From Lepidonotus clava (taxonomy: Eukaryota; Annelida; Polychaeta; Phyllodocida; Polynoidae): DNA of 64,000 nt. The notes under the pieces were generated by a model. The model was not told where the DNA came from, did no database searches, and saw nothing but the letters and a program-made list of their open reading frames with translations. The first letter of the stretch is position 1; the number at the start of each line of letters is the position of its first letter. This document shows positions 42,820 through 54,245 of the stretch, piece by piece. The translations under genes and the position numbers were made by a program. The stretch covers positions 53,769,526 through 53,833,525 of the forward strand of contig OW387138.1 of NCBI GenBank assembly GCA_936440205.1. The letters are read 5' to 3'.

Positions 42820-43029
42820 GGGTAAATGAGATTTAAATTAGAAAAAATGTTATTATTTTATTTCAGTTAACATGTACTTCATTCACAGCTAACTTTCATT
42901 GTAATTAATGTATATATAAGTAACGACTTAAAATAAATAAGTATGTAAATAGAAAGAGAATGAAAGAGAGAAAGAGAGTTTAACAAATTTATACATATAA
43001 CTCAAAACAAAATTGCGCTTATATTTTTC

Positions 43030-43430
43030 AGGTCTCCAAAATACAGTACCTGGATCGACCCTATGAACAGAGGTTCAACCTCTCCAAGAAAGGTTTCCAG
43101 AACCTTCTGGACACTGCCAAAACACTGATCCACTAGTACGAACGTGTCTCGGGTGAAGCGGAACAGGGCATTCCTACGGTTAAGCTGTACGTCCAGGAGA
43201 TCGACAAGCCGCACAACATCTCGGCCATCGTCACCACTTACCAGGGGAAGGCCAAGATCCATCTGGGCTCCTGCTATTACGTGCAACAGCTGAAGAAACG
43301 CGCCATCTCGGGCGGGGTGCACGACACACCGCCAAAAGACCAGGGGCACACCATACCATCTGCGCTCTTCTTCGGCCTGGTCAGCATAATAGGCCAAAAG
43401 ATTGTCAACGACTTTAAGAACTCCGAATAG
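43030..43430 (+). pseudogene. Unassigned Polinton B protein (matches 8774-9076 of A)
   Basis: Reads YLDRPYEQRFNLSKKGFQNL, then YVQEIDKPHNISAIVTTYQG, GKAKIHLGSCYYVQQL and FFGLVSIIGQKIVNDFKNSE. The compact mixed alpha/beta pattern with GKAK-IHLG-YYV, a PPKDQG turn and a final helix faintly resembles PC4-like ssDNA-binding proteins; confidence in that is low. Conserved with Polinton A. Broken. Confidence 0.4.
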
Positions 43431-43659
43431 AGCATGATGTAATCAAGGGCAGGTAGGTTTGGTCTTAAAATATATCGGTGACTATACATGGTGTGGTGTG
43501 GTTACCTATATATACAGAAAACATTTTAATCATGCTGCTGTAGATATTGTGTAAGCGAGCTTTAAAGAAAAAATATTTAGTCAGCTTTTTTACATTATCA
43601 GCTAGTTCATAAGTGAATATTTTATATAGTTATTAAGTCAAAAATAACAAAAACATAAA

Positions 43660-43779
43660 ATGAATCAGAATATAAATTGTCTGATGTGTAACGTGCCGCG
43701 TCATCCTCAAAATCTTTTCGTTACATTCTGGAAAGGTAATCTGTTCTTCACCTACATGCATCAGAGAACAGTATGACAT
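43660..43779 (+). CDS. Small Cys-motif ORF upstream of PolB, Polinton B
   Basis: A frame of 39 residues, MNQNINCLMCNVPRHPQNLF then VTFWKGNLFFTYMHQ and a short end. C-x-x-C and KGNLFF-x-YM are shared with Polinton A at 9352-9490. It may be a mini zinc-binding protein or a leader part of the polymerase gene. Fossil element. Confidence 0.4.
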
Positions 43780-43918
43780 AGAAAGAACAGTAATCCCTTC
43801 AACTATAGACGCTTATTGGTGGTATAAGAGTGTTTTCACTCATTCCTAAAAAGTGTACCACTTCCAAGAAAAGAAACGTTAAATTGAGGAACACCTTGTA
43901 CATTAAAATGCATAAAGA

Positions 43919-46905
43919 GTGTTGAACATGACTGTACTCAAGTTAAATTTATCTACAAAGGTGGTATTTGATAGACTCGAGGAATTAGGAATAAAAGTAC
44001 CAGCTGAATTTCGAATATATCCATACAAAATTGTGTATGATTTCGAAAGTTATTTTTCTCACAAAACAAAAAGTGATGCTCAAACAACTAACGCGATAGT
44101 CAAGTCATGTACCACTTTCAGTTAGTGTAGCAAGCGACTTTCCAGAGTGGGAAAACCAGTTTGTTTCGTAAGAAAAAGCGATGAAAACGATGAAATAGTT
44201 CACGACACATTTAATTACATACAAAATTTAGCTGAAAAAAAGGAGCTCTTGTAGAAACATGTTTCTCTGGTGTATTAAAACAACAGAAAAATGAAATTGC
44301 AGAAGGAAAAAAAGTGCTGAAATCACGAATGAAGAGTATAGGAACAAATGGACAATATAGTAATGAAACCTCACACAGAATAGATAAAATCAAAATTTGT
44401 CTTCTGAACTATATTTACAGAGTACTTGTCATAGGTTTCAATTCTGGTCGCTATGAATTAAATCTAATAAAGAGAGATTTTCACTCCTTCTATGCGAAGA
44501 AACAAACAGCTGAAATTAAAATTATAAAACGGAGTAATCAATACATAGCTGTCTACACAGAAAACTGTGTTTATTTAGACATGTTGAATTATCTAGCTCC
44601 CGGATACTACTATGCTAGCTATTTAAAAGCTTTCCTACAAGATGAAAGTAAAGGTTTCTTTCCATATGAGTGGATGACATCCACTAGAAAAGTAGGGAAT
44701 GTGAAACTGCCTCCTCGCTCAGCTTTTTATAGTTCACTTACTGGTACTTCCATATCAGCGGAAGATCATGCCAAGTGCAAGAAAGTGTGGAAAGATAACA
44801 ACATGACAACTTTCCGAGATTACCTAATATATTACAATAACAAAGATATGGCACCTTTTGTCAAAGCTATAAACCAACACATGAAATTTTTTAGTAAAAG
44901 AGGAATATATATGTTCAAAGATGGTCTCACTCTTCCAGGACTTACCCTAAAATTTCTATTTGGTTATAACCCTTCAAATACTCTTCCTTACATTATATTC
45001 TCAGAGGAAGACAAAGACGTACACAAATTACTTCGAAGTAATTTGGTAGGTGAGCTATCCATTATATTTCATAGACATCAAAATGCAGGGGTGACAAGAA
45101 TACGAGGAAGAGAATTCTGTCCATTAAGTAAAGTGTGCCGTCATATTATGAGTAGATGCAAACAGTCTTTATCTTAAATGTATGGGAGAAGAACACTGTA
45201 CCAGATACTTTGTAGTCCGCAGAAGTAGTAACAATTATAAACCTGAACAATCTCAAAAAGTCAGTCGTACTGCCACAGAATGGTTGCGGTTTTGAGAGAT
45301 TACAGACAAAGTTAAAATACTACACGCCTATAACCATGGGGAAGTTAGTGTGGGTGTAAAAAGAGTTCAAGTGGACGGTCTGGTTCCAATACAAAAACTG
45401 AGTATCAATTTCACGGTTGCTACTGGCACGGTCACGCATGTCATATGAATAAAAACACTCTCTCTACTGATAAAGGATGTAAACTAATGTCAAAAAGATG
45501 TCGACAAACTCTTAAAACAACACTTTATCTATAACTAATAGGTTATACTGTCATTGAGAAATACGAGTGTGACTGGAACAAAGATAAGAATAACAACAAC
45601 AGTGTTATAGCATGTAAATCACTGTGGAGCATATCGATTCCAAACACACACAATAACCTTTCTGAAATAGATATAATAAACCGAATAAAAATGGAACTAT
45701 TTTTGGATTAGTATCGATGGACATATACACACCAACTCACCTTATATCTAAATTTGAAGAAATGACACCCATTTTTAAAAATGCAATGGTGTCAAGAGAT
45801 GATGTAGGAGAACATATGAAACAACATCTATTAGAGAAAGATAGAGTAAAAAAAACCCAATATCAATTGATCGGTAGTTATTTTGCAAAAATATTTTATT
45901 AGGCTCTCCACTACTTAAATAGTATTTAGAAAATGGTTTAATAGTAACGAAGGTTCACATCCTCTTTGAATACATACCACAAAAATCATTTATATCATTT
46001 GTTGATCAAGTAACAGAGGCGTGAAGAAAAGGAGACAAAAACCCAGACTGTAAAATTCTATCCGACCTCTACAAACTACTAGCCAACAGTTCATACGGAA
46101 AAACAATTTGTAACAAACAAAACTTCACAAACACTCGATATATGGCACCAGAAAAAGCAGCTGGAATAGCCCTTCACTGGACAGTACAAGATGTCCAAGA
46201 CTTATGTGAAGATATATGTAAAGTCTCATCACTCCCTACATCCATAACATATGACCTTCCAGTTGAAATAGGTTTCATGGTATATCAATATGCCAAACTG
46301 AAAATGTTACAATTTTACTATGACTTCTTATCCAAATATATCAAAGAATCTGACTTTGAACTCTGTGAAATGGATACAGACAGTCTGTATTTTGCACTCA
46401 GCGCACAGACTTTAGATGAATTAATAATTCCAGAAAAAAGAGAAGAATATTACAGAGAATGACACTTATGGTTACCATCAGAATCGTGTGATAATGATCA
46501 TCACAGAGAACATAGTGATCATAGCGAAAACAAATAACTGACCATGGCTCCCACAACCATGCTGCAAAGAAAGAGAACAGTACGACAAACGTACCCCAGG
46601 AATATTCAGAAATTGAATGGAAAAGTGATGAAATGACTTCACTAAATTCAAAATGTTATATCGGTCATGGAAAATAAAATAAAACTGGCTGTAAAGGTGT
46701 CATACAGAAACAAAACATATTGGACATGGAATCCTTTAACGACGTACTCGATTCACAAAAAACTATGGACGCCATTAACATGGGATACAAAGTTGTAGAT
46801 CACCATTATAATAACATACAAACAGAAAAAGACAGTTTAAGTTATCAATATGTAAAAAGAAAAACTTGTGAAGACTGTGTGAGCACAATACCATTAGACA
46901 TATAA
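43919..46905 (+). pseudogene. Polinton B protein-primed DNA polymerase B
   Basis: The first open part reads EFRIYPYKIVYDFESYFSHK, with the exonuclease I motif D-F-E. The long part (44314-45177) has LVIGFNSGRYELNLIKRDF (exonuclease II region), YLAPGYYYASYLKAFL, KGFFPYEWMTS and LTLPGLTLKFLFGY. Further stretches lead to YQYAKLKMLQFYYDFLSKY and LCEMDTDSLYFALS (motif C with DTDS) and the thumb end DMESFNDVLDSQKTMD. The order is that of Polinton family-B polymerases. Broken, roughly six or more breaks. Confidence 0.9.
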
Positions 46906-47487
46906 GGGTTCGGAAATCATGATGTTAGTATTCATTCTGAAAAAATATAACAGACTTATAACTATGAAATATATCATTTATGATGTAAATATTATTACAA
47001 AATATACAAACAAATTTAATTTTAAAAAATAAACTTTTAAAAAACATAAAAAGTAAAGAAAATTAAGGGCTGTACATACTATTATCTGTAGCTGCTTTTA
47101 AAAGTAAAAAAAAAGTTGAAAATATATATTAAAAAAAAAAGGAAAAAAAAAGGGGGAAAAAAATATCTAAGAAAAAAAAAAAACTATAAAAATGTGGAGT
47201 TTATAATATAATATATCAAAAAATGAAAAAAACACAATATCTCACATAGGAAAACAAAAAAAAGGCATGGCTTTATTTAGGGTAGAACTCCCGCTAGCGA
47301 AAATCTCAGCGAATCACACAGAAATTTCAGGTGTCTACCCACTCCCAGTTATTTTCTTAGTACATACTACATAGTAAATACTGCAAAAATAACTGGATAC
47401 CCATATTTTAATCATCTAGTTCACTAGTTTAAGTTTATATAAACGTATATTATTTAGTTCAAGTACTATATATATATATTATTCAAC
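46906..47487. other. A-rich spacer right of PolB
   Basis: Very A/T-rich with A-runs at 47103-47180 and no gene. A TATA-like run (ACTATATATATATATT) at about 47466 precedes the next ATG at 47488. Confidence 0.5.
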
Positions 47488-47951
47488 ATGAGCGACAGTC
47501 CCAGTAACTATTCTGATTTTCTAATCGATTTGGCTAGTAATGATTCATCAACGGATGGTAACGAGGCCACACTAAGTTGGGGTCTCGATTTATCATTCCT
47601 TGACAATGTTGGGCCATGACCTGAAACTCCGGATAGTTCTGACGACTGTCACTATCCTTCAGCGCAAATTAACTTTTGACTTATCCCAAAAAATGATAAA
47701 GTCACTGTACTGTGCATGAGCTTATCCCCACACAGTACAGCAACTTTTATCTCAAACCACACCATGTTAGCACTGTAGACCACACCACTGGCACGACACG
47801 ATCCCGTCCCACTTTTTCAGAAGCTATGTTGGATGGTTATAACATCGCAACGAGCCAGCTTATCAACAACGGTAACCATAAAGACTACTGTTTGGCGGTG
47901 TATCAACACCATGTTTCAGAGTTACCACAAGATACACCGTCAACAGCGTAA
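47488..47951 (+). pseudogene. Unassigned rightmost Polinton B gene
   Basis: It opens MSDSPSNYSDFLIDLASNDS, an acidic Ser/Asp-rich start. A further open part (47712-47951) has PTQYSNFYLKPHHVSTVDHT and SEAMLDGYNIATSQLINNGN. The position behind PolB and next to the terminal repeat fits an accessory gene. No family recognised. Broken. Confidence 0.35.
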
Positions 47952-48158
47952 AAACGCTTATGGTTTTCCTTGAGCAACATAAAATGACGTCCGTCTCACA
48001 GGCATTTTGTAAATGTTGAACCCGCGATTCCGATGTCACTTTTGTTGGTCTTTTGTTCTGTTTCACATGTATACAACTACACTGCAAGCTAAAAACAATT
48101 TACATTCAGGCCATTAAACATTTCAGGTTCAAATGAATCCTGTTTTTGGCCATAATGT

Positions 48159-48814
48159 TGCACAAAGGTAGAGATTTAACACACCTGCTTTGTGCATGCT
48201 TATTGGGTTAATGTAGGAATCACCAGATGAATACAAAACGATAAGGACGTTTCTAAATTACTTAGTTACGAAAATATATGATAATGGCAGGTGCCGCTGG
48301 TAAGTGTGAATACACCTGATGACAAGGCTCACCGGGACACACTTCCCCGCAAGCATTGATGCTCTGGGTAAAATCAATATCAGACTGCTTTATAAGCGAG
48401 AGTGTAGGGTAATCTAGGCGGAGAGAGACCAGTAGTGTTTGGAACACACGGATCGGGAGATCCGAGGGGGTTTGGATAGCCATACAATTGAGGGACATCT
48501 GGTGACTTACATGGTACTACTACGCAATTGCCGGAGGTGAGAGTAGGTGGACTCCATGGAGGAAGTTTACTCCACTCCATCTTGGAACTGTACTACCTTG
48601 GACTTATCAACATCACGAGCCATTGTACGCATCACTATATCCACCAATAAACTTACCGTGCTGCCAAGCGTTGTTCATGTTATGGATTGAGCGCCCATAT
48701 CGTGGACTTACTCACCACTCGACTAGCATCCCTTAGAGACAATAGTAATAACAATAATCATTTCGGACAATGCACTATAATTATAATCAACCCCAAACAT
48801 AACTCTAGCGTTCA
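48159..48814 (+). mobile_element. R-family LTR-like repeat, complete copy
   Basis: 656 bp, starts TGCACAAAGGTAG and ends CTAGCGTTCA, flanked by ATGT on both sides (48155-48158, 48815-48818). It has the stem TGCACAAAG...CTTTGTGCA at its 5' end, a TATA-like GACTGCTTTATAAG, GGATAGCC, GACATCTGGTGACT and AATAAACTTACCGTGCTGCC. TG...CA ends plus a 4-bp duplication fit a solo LTR. No internal genes. Confidence 0.75.
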
Positions 48815-48904
48815 ATGTGTTAGTGACTGAAGTAGACTGTAACTTTTTTGCCCAGAACTCTCAGCATTGTTTGATTTTTTTACTTCCTGGTCATGGGAAC
48901 AATG

Positions 48905-49048
48905 TCTTTTTATGTCAAAAATGTAAAAAAATATGTATTGTAGCTCTAATAGTCTATGAACCTATTTTAGACCTAAACGTGGTCTTAGTGACCTAGTGAC
49001 GTACTTAGTAGCATTTACTATGCGCGCCAGCGACTCCATCATACTACT
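48905..49048. repeat. Right terminal inverted repeat of Polinton B
   Basis: TAATAGTCTATGAACCTATT, GCGCCAGCGACTCCATCAT and ACTACT mirror 34269-34435. Ends at 49048. Confidence 0.8.
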
Positions 49049-49933
49049 CATAATACTTTACTCTATGATCATATTTAAGTCACAATTAGAATTGCATTAA
49101 GATAAACCTTAGGTCACTAGAAATAAATGAATGGTGATGTTTCTGAGAGCTAGTGCATAGGTAAGTTCTAATCTTAAAAAAATAGACTTGACCTTGGTGA
49201 CCTTGAAAGTCACTTTTAATGACACAGCTCAATGTGGTATCCCTACTCATTACTCTGCAAATCTTATCAAAAAGATTTGCATTGACCTGAAATGCATGAA
49301 TGTATTGACTAATTGATTATTGGCATAATGTGCTAAGAAAACAACAACAGTCTAAAGATACATTCATTTTTTAAATTGAAAGCTGCAATGCTTCCTGAAG
49401 AAGAATCAATCATAACATCACGTATGTAAGATTTCTTGAAAGATATTTGATCATAAATTTGAAATATGGAATAAAATAAATTTGATCTCTGTGACCTTGT
49501 GAGTGACCCTCAAGGTCAAATCTTTGTTTGGTTTTCTCTCCCACCTTTTTACATAGAATATTGTATGAACCACTAGCTAGAATGATTGTCAAAAACTGCC
49601 CTCAGATATTTCATTTGATGTTTTGGCTGGTTGACTATAAAACAAAATGAGGGTTGACTTTTAAAATGAAATTTAGATGACCTATTGTCCCCGGTAAATG
49701 ACCTTTTTGTTAAAGAACTAAATCAAGCATTTATCCTTTTATGTTTAACTGATTTCATTTTGTACCTATTACTTCTAACTTATTTTTTATGCTTTTATAC
49801 ATAATTTTAACACTTTTTTTCTTTGATGAGCATGATATGTACTATAAGGTCAAAAGAAAATATGCCTCCAACATTTTTTGAAATCAGAAAAATCTATAGA
49901 TAAAAGTTTTCCTTGATAGAAAGACTTTCTTAA
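49049..49933. other. Intronic AT-rich repeat with GACCTT/AAGGTCA motifs
   Basis: No gene. It has TTGACCTTGGTGACCTTGAA at about 49187 and GTGACCCTCAAGGTCAAATC near 49503, motifs shared with 17961-19056 and 30895-31270. Confidence 0.45.
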
Positions 49934-50829
49934 GGGCAATGGCGCCATTTTCCAGATATCACAAAAATGAAAGTTCTTCAATCTTATTTATATTTTGCAG
50001 AAATACTTATCAGTACATGTGGAATTCAGAAATGGAATAGAAAATTGGCCAAAAGGAATAGCTTTAGAGATAGAAATGGAGAAACATGACTAATATTGAG
50101 AAAATGTTGCAAATGCTGGAAAATGAAATTGACAACAAAAATTGCATTTTCTTCTGTCTCTCTTTTAATATACGCTGTATGAAGGTATATTATACATCCA
50201 AATTATTTTAAGAATGTCAGGAATAATATGAAAAATTCAAAATACTTTTAAAGTAGATATTTTTGTATATTTATAGAAAAACAAATAATTAACCATTTTA
50301 GGCTATTTTTAGATGTTTTAATAGGTATTCATCTCTGCTGGCCAAATTAGTGCGGTGACCCCCTATTTTTTTGACTGGTTATCATAGCCTACATCCTTAT
50401 GCATGTAATATCAACTTTTAGGGCAATTTTCAACTTTAGATATTTTTGTGTGGAACTTTATTTTTTAATTTCTGTTATTTTTAAATAGATTATTTTTCGA
50501 ACTTTCAAGTCAAAAAGGTATATTATGCTATCTAACTTTACAAAAGTCTTTCTTTTTCATTGGAGAAAACAAAAACACATTTATCAAAAACATTAGGAGG
50601 GTCATTATATCATTTCTATCAAAATAATTAGCAAATAAAGTCAAATTTCAAAATCTATTTCGCAAGATGAATTTTGAACAATCATTACATATTTAGCCCA
50701 CTCTAGTCAAAAAGTTTCCACGGTGACCCCTGATTTTTTTTTCATTTTTGATGTCTATATAGGTATAACTTTCAGTGTGGAAAGTTTTAAAGAAATCTCA
50801 ACACTACTTCTATAATGGCGCGATTGTCC
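49934..50829. mobile_element. TTAA-flanked MITE (family 2), copy X
   Basis: 896 bp. Ends GGGCAATGGCGCCAT and the complement of GGACAATCGCGCCAT, with TTAA on both sides (49930-49933, 50830-50833). AT-rich, no gene. It is the inverse of copy Y directly to the right. Confidence 0.85.
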
Positions 50830-50873
50830 TTAACAAAACATAAAACATGGACTAATATGGGCCTCTCTATTAA

Positions 50874-52886
50874 GGACAATCGCGTCATTATAGAACTACC
50901 ATTGAGATTTGTTTTAAATTTCACACAGTACAAGTTACTACTATATAGGTATCAAAAATGAAAAAATAATGGCAGGTCACCATGGAAACTTTTCAGCTAC
51001 AGCAGTTTATTTATATGATAATTATTCAAAAAATGCTTCAGAAAATGAATTTTGGAATTGTATTTTATATGCTTATTATTTTGTTAGAACTGATATGATA
51101 ATCAGTCTAATGTTTTTATTAAATGTGTTCATGTGTACTCAAGTGAGAAAGAACAACTTTTGTAAAATTTGATAATGTAATATATAGTTTTAACAGGAGA
51201 ATATGCAAAATAAACTATTTCAAAATTAGAGAAATTATGAAATAAAGTGTCAAACAAAAAAATTGAACATTGAAAATTACTCTAAAAGTTAACGCGACAT
51301 GCATATGGATGTAGGCTATCACATCCAGCCAAAAAAACAGGGGGTCACCGTACTAATTTGGCTAGCATAGGTGAATATCCATTAAAAATCCAAAAAATGG
51401 CTTAAAATAAGTATATATTTGTTTTTCTATAAATTCACTTAAATGTTAATTTTAAAAGTATTTTGACAATTCTATGTTATTCCTGAGACCCTTACAATAG
51501 TTTGGATGTATAATATGCTTTGTCCACCCTATATTAAAAGAGTGAAGAAGAAAATGTAATTTTTGTTGCAAATCTTATTTTTCAGTATTTGCAAAGCTTT
51601 CTTAAAATTGGTCATGTTTCCCCATTTCTCCCTTAACAAGAAAATGGGGTAATCACCCCGGAAAAAATTTAATCACCCCAAGGATTTGACTTAATTAGAC
51701 AATTTCTATTGGAAAAAAAGGTGTACGGCACCAAGCATCATTAGCACCACCTCAGCAGTCAACGTGTTTGTGGAACGTTAATATTGTGTTGTTTGTGTTA
51801 GGACCACCGGCAGACAAGCTCATAGGAGAAAAGAAAAAAATAGAAGGAAAAAAAAAAAAGGATTTCGGGGAGCAGCCCCGGATTTCAAACCAATATTTAC
51901 AACAAATATTCAACAAAACCTAATAATGAAATTGCCTGAAAAGGAAACTTTAAATTCTTGTATAAACTTTGACTGGCAGAGTCGTCACATCCCTCCTTGC
52001 TGTGGTATGTTGACCATCAAAGACATAGGCCAGCCCTCTTGTTGATGCATCATCACGGCAAAGAAAAAATTATATAGGCCTTTTTCTGAGTCCATGGTGA
52101 CCTGCTTTACACAGCAAAGAGTATCAAAACTGTCTGGGAAGTTTAATTTTTAGGGGCATAGTCCTCAACTGGTTGTAGGCCTACTTTGTGCATAAGTGGC
52201 GGGAATGCATCAAGACGTTACCCGGTGTATCAGGGCGCCCCTACAGGGGGTTTGAGGTACTAGACGAAACTAAATCTAGAATAGCGACCTTCAGTGTAGA
52301 CTGCTTCTTAGGCCCTACACAAGATTTGTAACACTTTGAATGGCCGGATGCTTGTTGTAGAATCGTTGATAGCAGAGTGATTATACCCTGGCCGCTAATG
52401 CTACATTATCTCCTTCTGAGAGTTGGCGCCACGTTGTAACCAAGTGAGTTGCTAAGCAGTGCATAGAAACAGCGGCGCATAGCAACTGCAGTTTACCGAA
52501 ATTCGACAATGGCTACGACATGTGCAGGGATCATATTTAATTCCTAATTTTCTTTCAAACTCGTCCACACATGGCTTTATAAAACTAAGTAATTCTAAGC
52601 ATATTAAGCCTGATTATTAAGCATGATTAGTATGTGTACACTCTGGCCGAATTTTGGCAGACCGTTGTAATCAACTATGGAAAGTGACTACGGCATAACC
52701 ACCCCCTCCCCTGGCCCTGTGGGCCAGGGGCCGCTGCGCGGCGGGGGTGATTAAAAAACTATATCTTTTAGCCAATTTTCTATATCATTTATGAATTCTA
52801 CATATATTATTGAGTCTTTCTGCAAAATATAAATTAGATTGAGGAACTTCCATTTTTTTGATATTTGGAAAATGGCGCCATTGTCC
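50874..52886. mobile_element. TTAA-flanked MITE (family 2), copy Y, split by a T element
   Basis: Ends GGACAATCGCG and the complement of GGACAATGGCGCCAT, with TTAA at 50870-50873 and 52887-52890. Without the T element (51641-52749) it is about 900 bp and runs opposite to copy X, only 36 bases away from it. Together they form a near-perfect 900-bp inverted repeat. Confidence 0.85.
51641..52749. mobile_element. T-type non-autonomous element, copy 2, inside MITE Y
   Basis: The left end is AAAATGGGGTAATCACCCC. The right end is GTTGTAATCAACTATGG, GTGACTACGGCATAACCACC, hairpin CCCCTGGCCC-tgt-GGGCCAGGGG, then GGGGGTGATTAA. The motif TAATCACCCC / GGGGGTGATTA is inverted at the two ends. About 1.1 kb, no gene. 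The comparison with MITE X locates its borders. Confidence 0.6.
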
Positions 52887-52890
52887 TTAA

Positions 52891-53136
52891 TGAGATACAA
52901 CCTTTCCTTACTGACTTGATGATTTTTATGTTGAATAACCAAAGGTCATATCAGATGCTATCTTTCAGTTCTGTCATGATAAATAATGTTCAATGAAATC
53001 AATTGTGATGAAATAATAATTTGGAAAATACTGGCATATATTTGTCTTTTACATAGTTTGAATATACTGTAGTATGATTCATACCAGAATAGGTGTTGTG
53101 TTCTTCATTTATCTTGAAAGAACACCCTATCATCTA

Positions 53137-53173
<37 letters not shown>

Positions 53174-53686
53174 AGTATACTTATAGTTACTAGTAAGGTG
53201 TTTAGCACTTTTACATATAAAAGTGCCCGCAGGTGTCTTCTTATAAATATTAGATAATCAGTGGGATCCATGATTTTAGTTACATATAATGGCTCTGTAC
53301 CACCATAGATCACTCATAAAAAATTACGATGGATTTCCGGGTTTTGTTTAATTAGTGGACATTATCCTTATGTGAATAACATACTACCTTTCGTTATCAA
53401 CATTATTTCTGACTTCTTCTTAAATATTCAGTAGCCAATGTTTGTATCTGATTTTACCATTAGCTGCTCTAATATAAACTTGTTTTTGGTCTCAATATCC
53501 TCACTCAAGTTTGCAAAATGATGCCCATTTAAAGAATGTAAGCTACTTTTAAGTGCAGAAACGCGTATAAAAATTTCCATTTGGCGTCATCAGAATTGTT
53601 CAGGCTTTCTTTACCAAAGTTATATCTTGATGAAAGCAAAGCAATGTTAAGTATTACTTGACAAGATTTCTTTATTTCTTTTCTAG
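52891..53686. other. 3' end of the large intron
   Basis: No gene apart from the splice acceptor. A (AT)n run of about 32 bp lies at 53139-53170. Confidence 0.5.
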
Positions 53687-54245
53687 GCATGGAGTAGGAC
53701 TGCTCAGTGACTACAGTCCTGAAGACATAAACTTCAGACTCCGTACATACTACAAATTTATCTTTGTTCGGCACCCCCTAAAACGCTTAGTCTCCGCCTA
53801 TAGAGATAAGCTTGTCAACAGATCAGCAAGTATCCATAAGGCTTACTCTAAAATGATTGCGAGAATACTGTCACAGACATATAAAAGAAGAAAAATAGAT
53901 AAAGACACTGAAGTGAGTTTTAGCGCTTTTGTGAACTATGTTTTTAAACCACAAGCAATTATCAGAAATCCCCATTGGGACTCAATTTATAGGTCTTGTC
54001 AACCGTGTAGGATAAAATATGATTTCATTGGACACAAAGAATCATTTGATATTGATGGAAACTTTCTTATATCTAATGTCTTTAAAGTGAAACACATGGT
54101 TCCTTCTGCTAGAAAGCCAACAAATGCAGATAATCTCACTAAAAGGTATTTCACAGCGGTTCCTCGGAAAACGTTTGAGAGAATTCTTGATTTCTACTCT
54201 TTGGATGCACAACTCTTTAATTTTGATATGAAGGCCTACTCTTAA
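53687..54245 (+). CDS. Carbohydrate sulfotransferase, terminal exon with the 3'-PB motif
   Basis: Last coding exon of the sulfotransferase, about 186 residues plus the TAA stop at 54243. A strong acceptor (pyrimidine-rich run then TTTTCTAG) ends at 53686. Soon after the splice comes IFVRHPLKRLVSAYRDK, the 3'-phosphate-binding motif (FVR-x-P-x-x-R-L-x-S-A). About 65 residues later is CQPCRIKYDFIGHKE, the C-x-PC-x-I-x-YDFIG block typical of CHST8-14 enzymes. The C-terminus (LFNFDMKAYS) resembles family ends, where a Tyr and acidic residues follow the last helix. No stops or frameshifts are seen, so the gene looks functional. Which CHST subtype it is cannot be decided from these two exons. Confidence 0.9.

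Larger units (their letters stand above)
34269..49048. mobile_element. Polinton/Maverick B, nearly end to end, broken
   Basis: A 14.8-kb element with terminal inverted repeats (34269-34435 and 48905-49048), starting AGTAGTATAATGG and ending CCATCATACTACT. Leftward genes: protease scrap, major capsid, small basic protein, minor capsid, integrase and accessory protein. Rightward genes: two unassigned proteins, a Cys-motif mini-ORF, DNA polymerase B and a further unassigned ORF. No packaging ATPase was found. It carries two R-type LTR-like repeats, a MITE and a LINE stub. Broken in more than ten places. No clean 6-bp target duplication was seen at the ends. It lies inside the sulfotransferase intron. 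Confidence 0.9.
15729..53686 (+). other. About 38-kb intron of the sulfotransferase gene
   Basis: GT at 15729 and AG at 53685-53686 bracket the interval, and the exon phases agree (2 bases + 1 base). The peptide across the join (NQNLRR then HGVGLLSDYSPED) gives the spacing expected between the 5'-PSB and 3'-PB motifs, so no exon appears to be missing between them. Within it lie a Crypton-type gene, a LINE, two solo LTRs, a transposase-like gene, a whole Polinton and several MITEs. That it is one intron is inferred; a cDNA would prove it. Confidence 0.75.
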
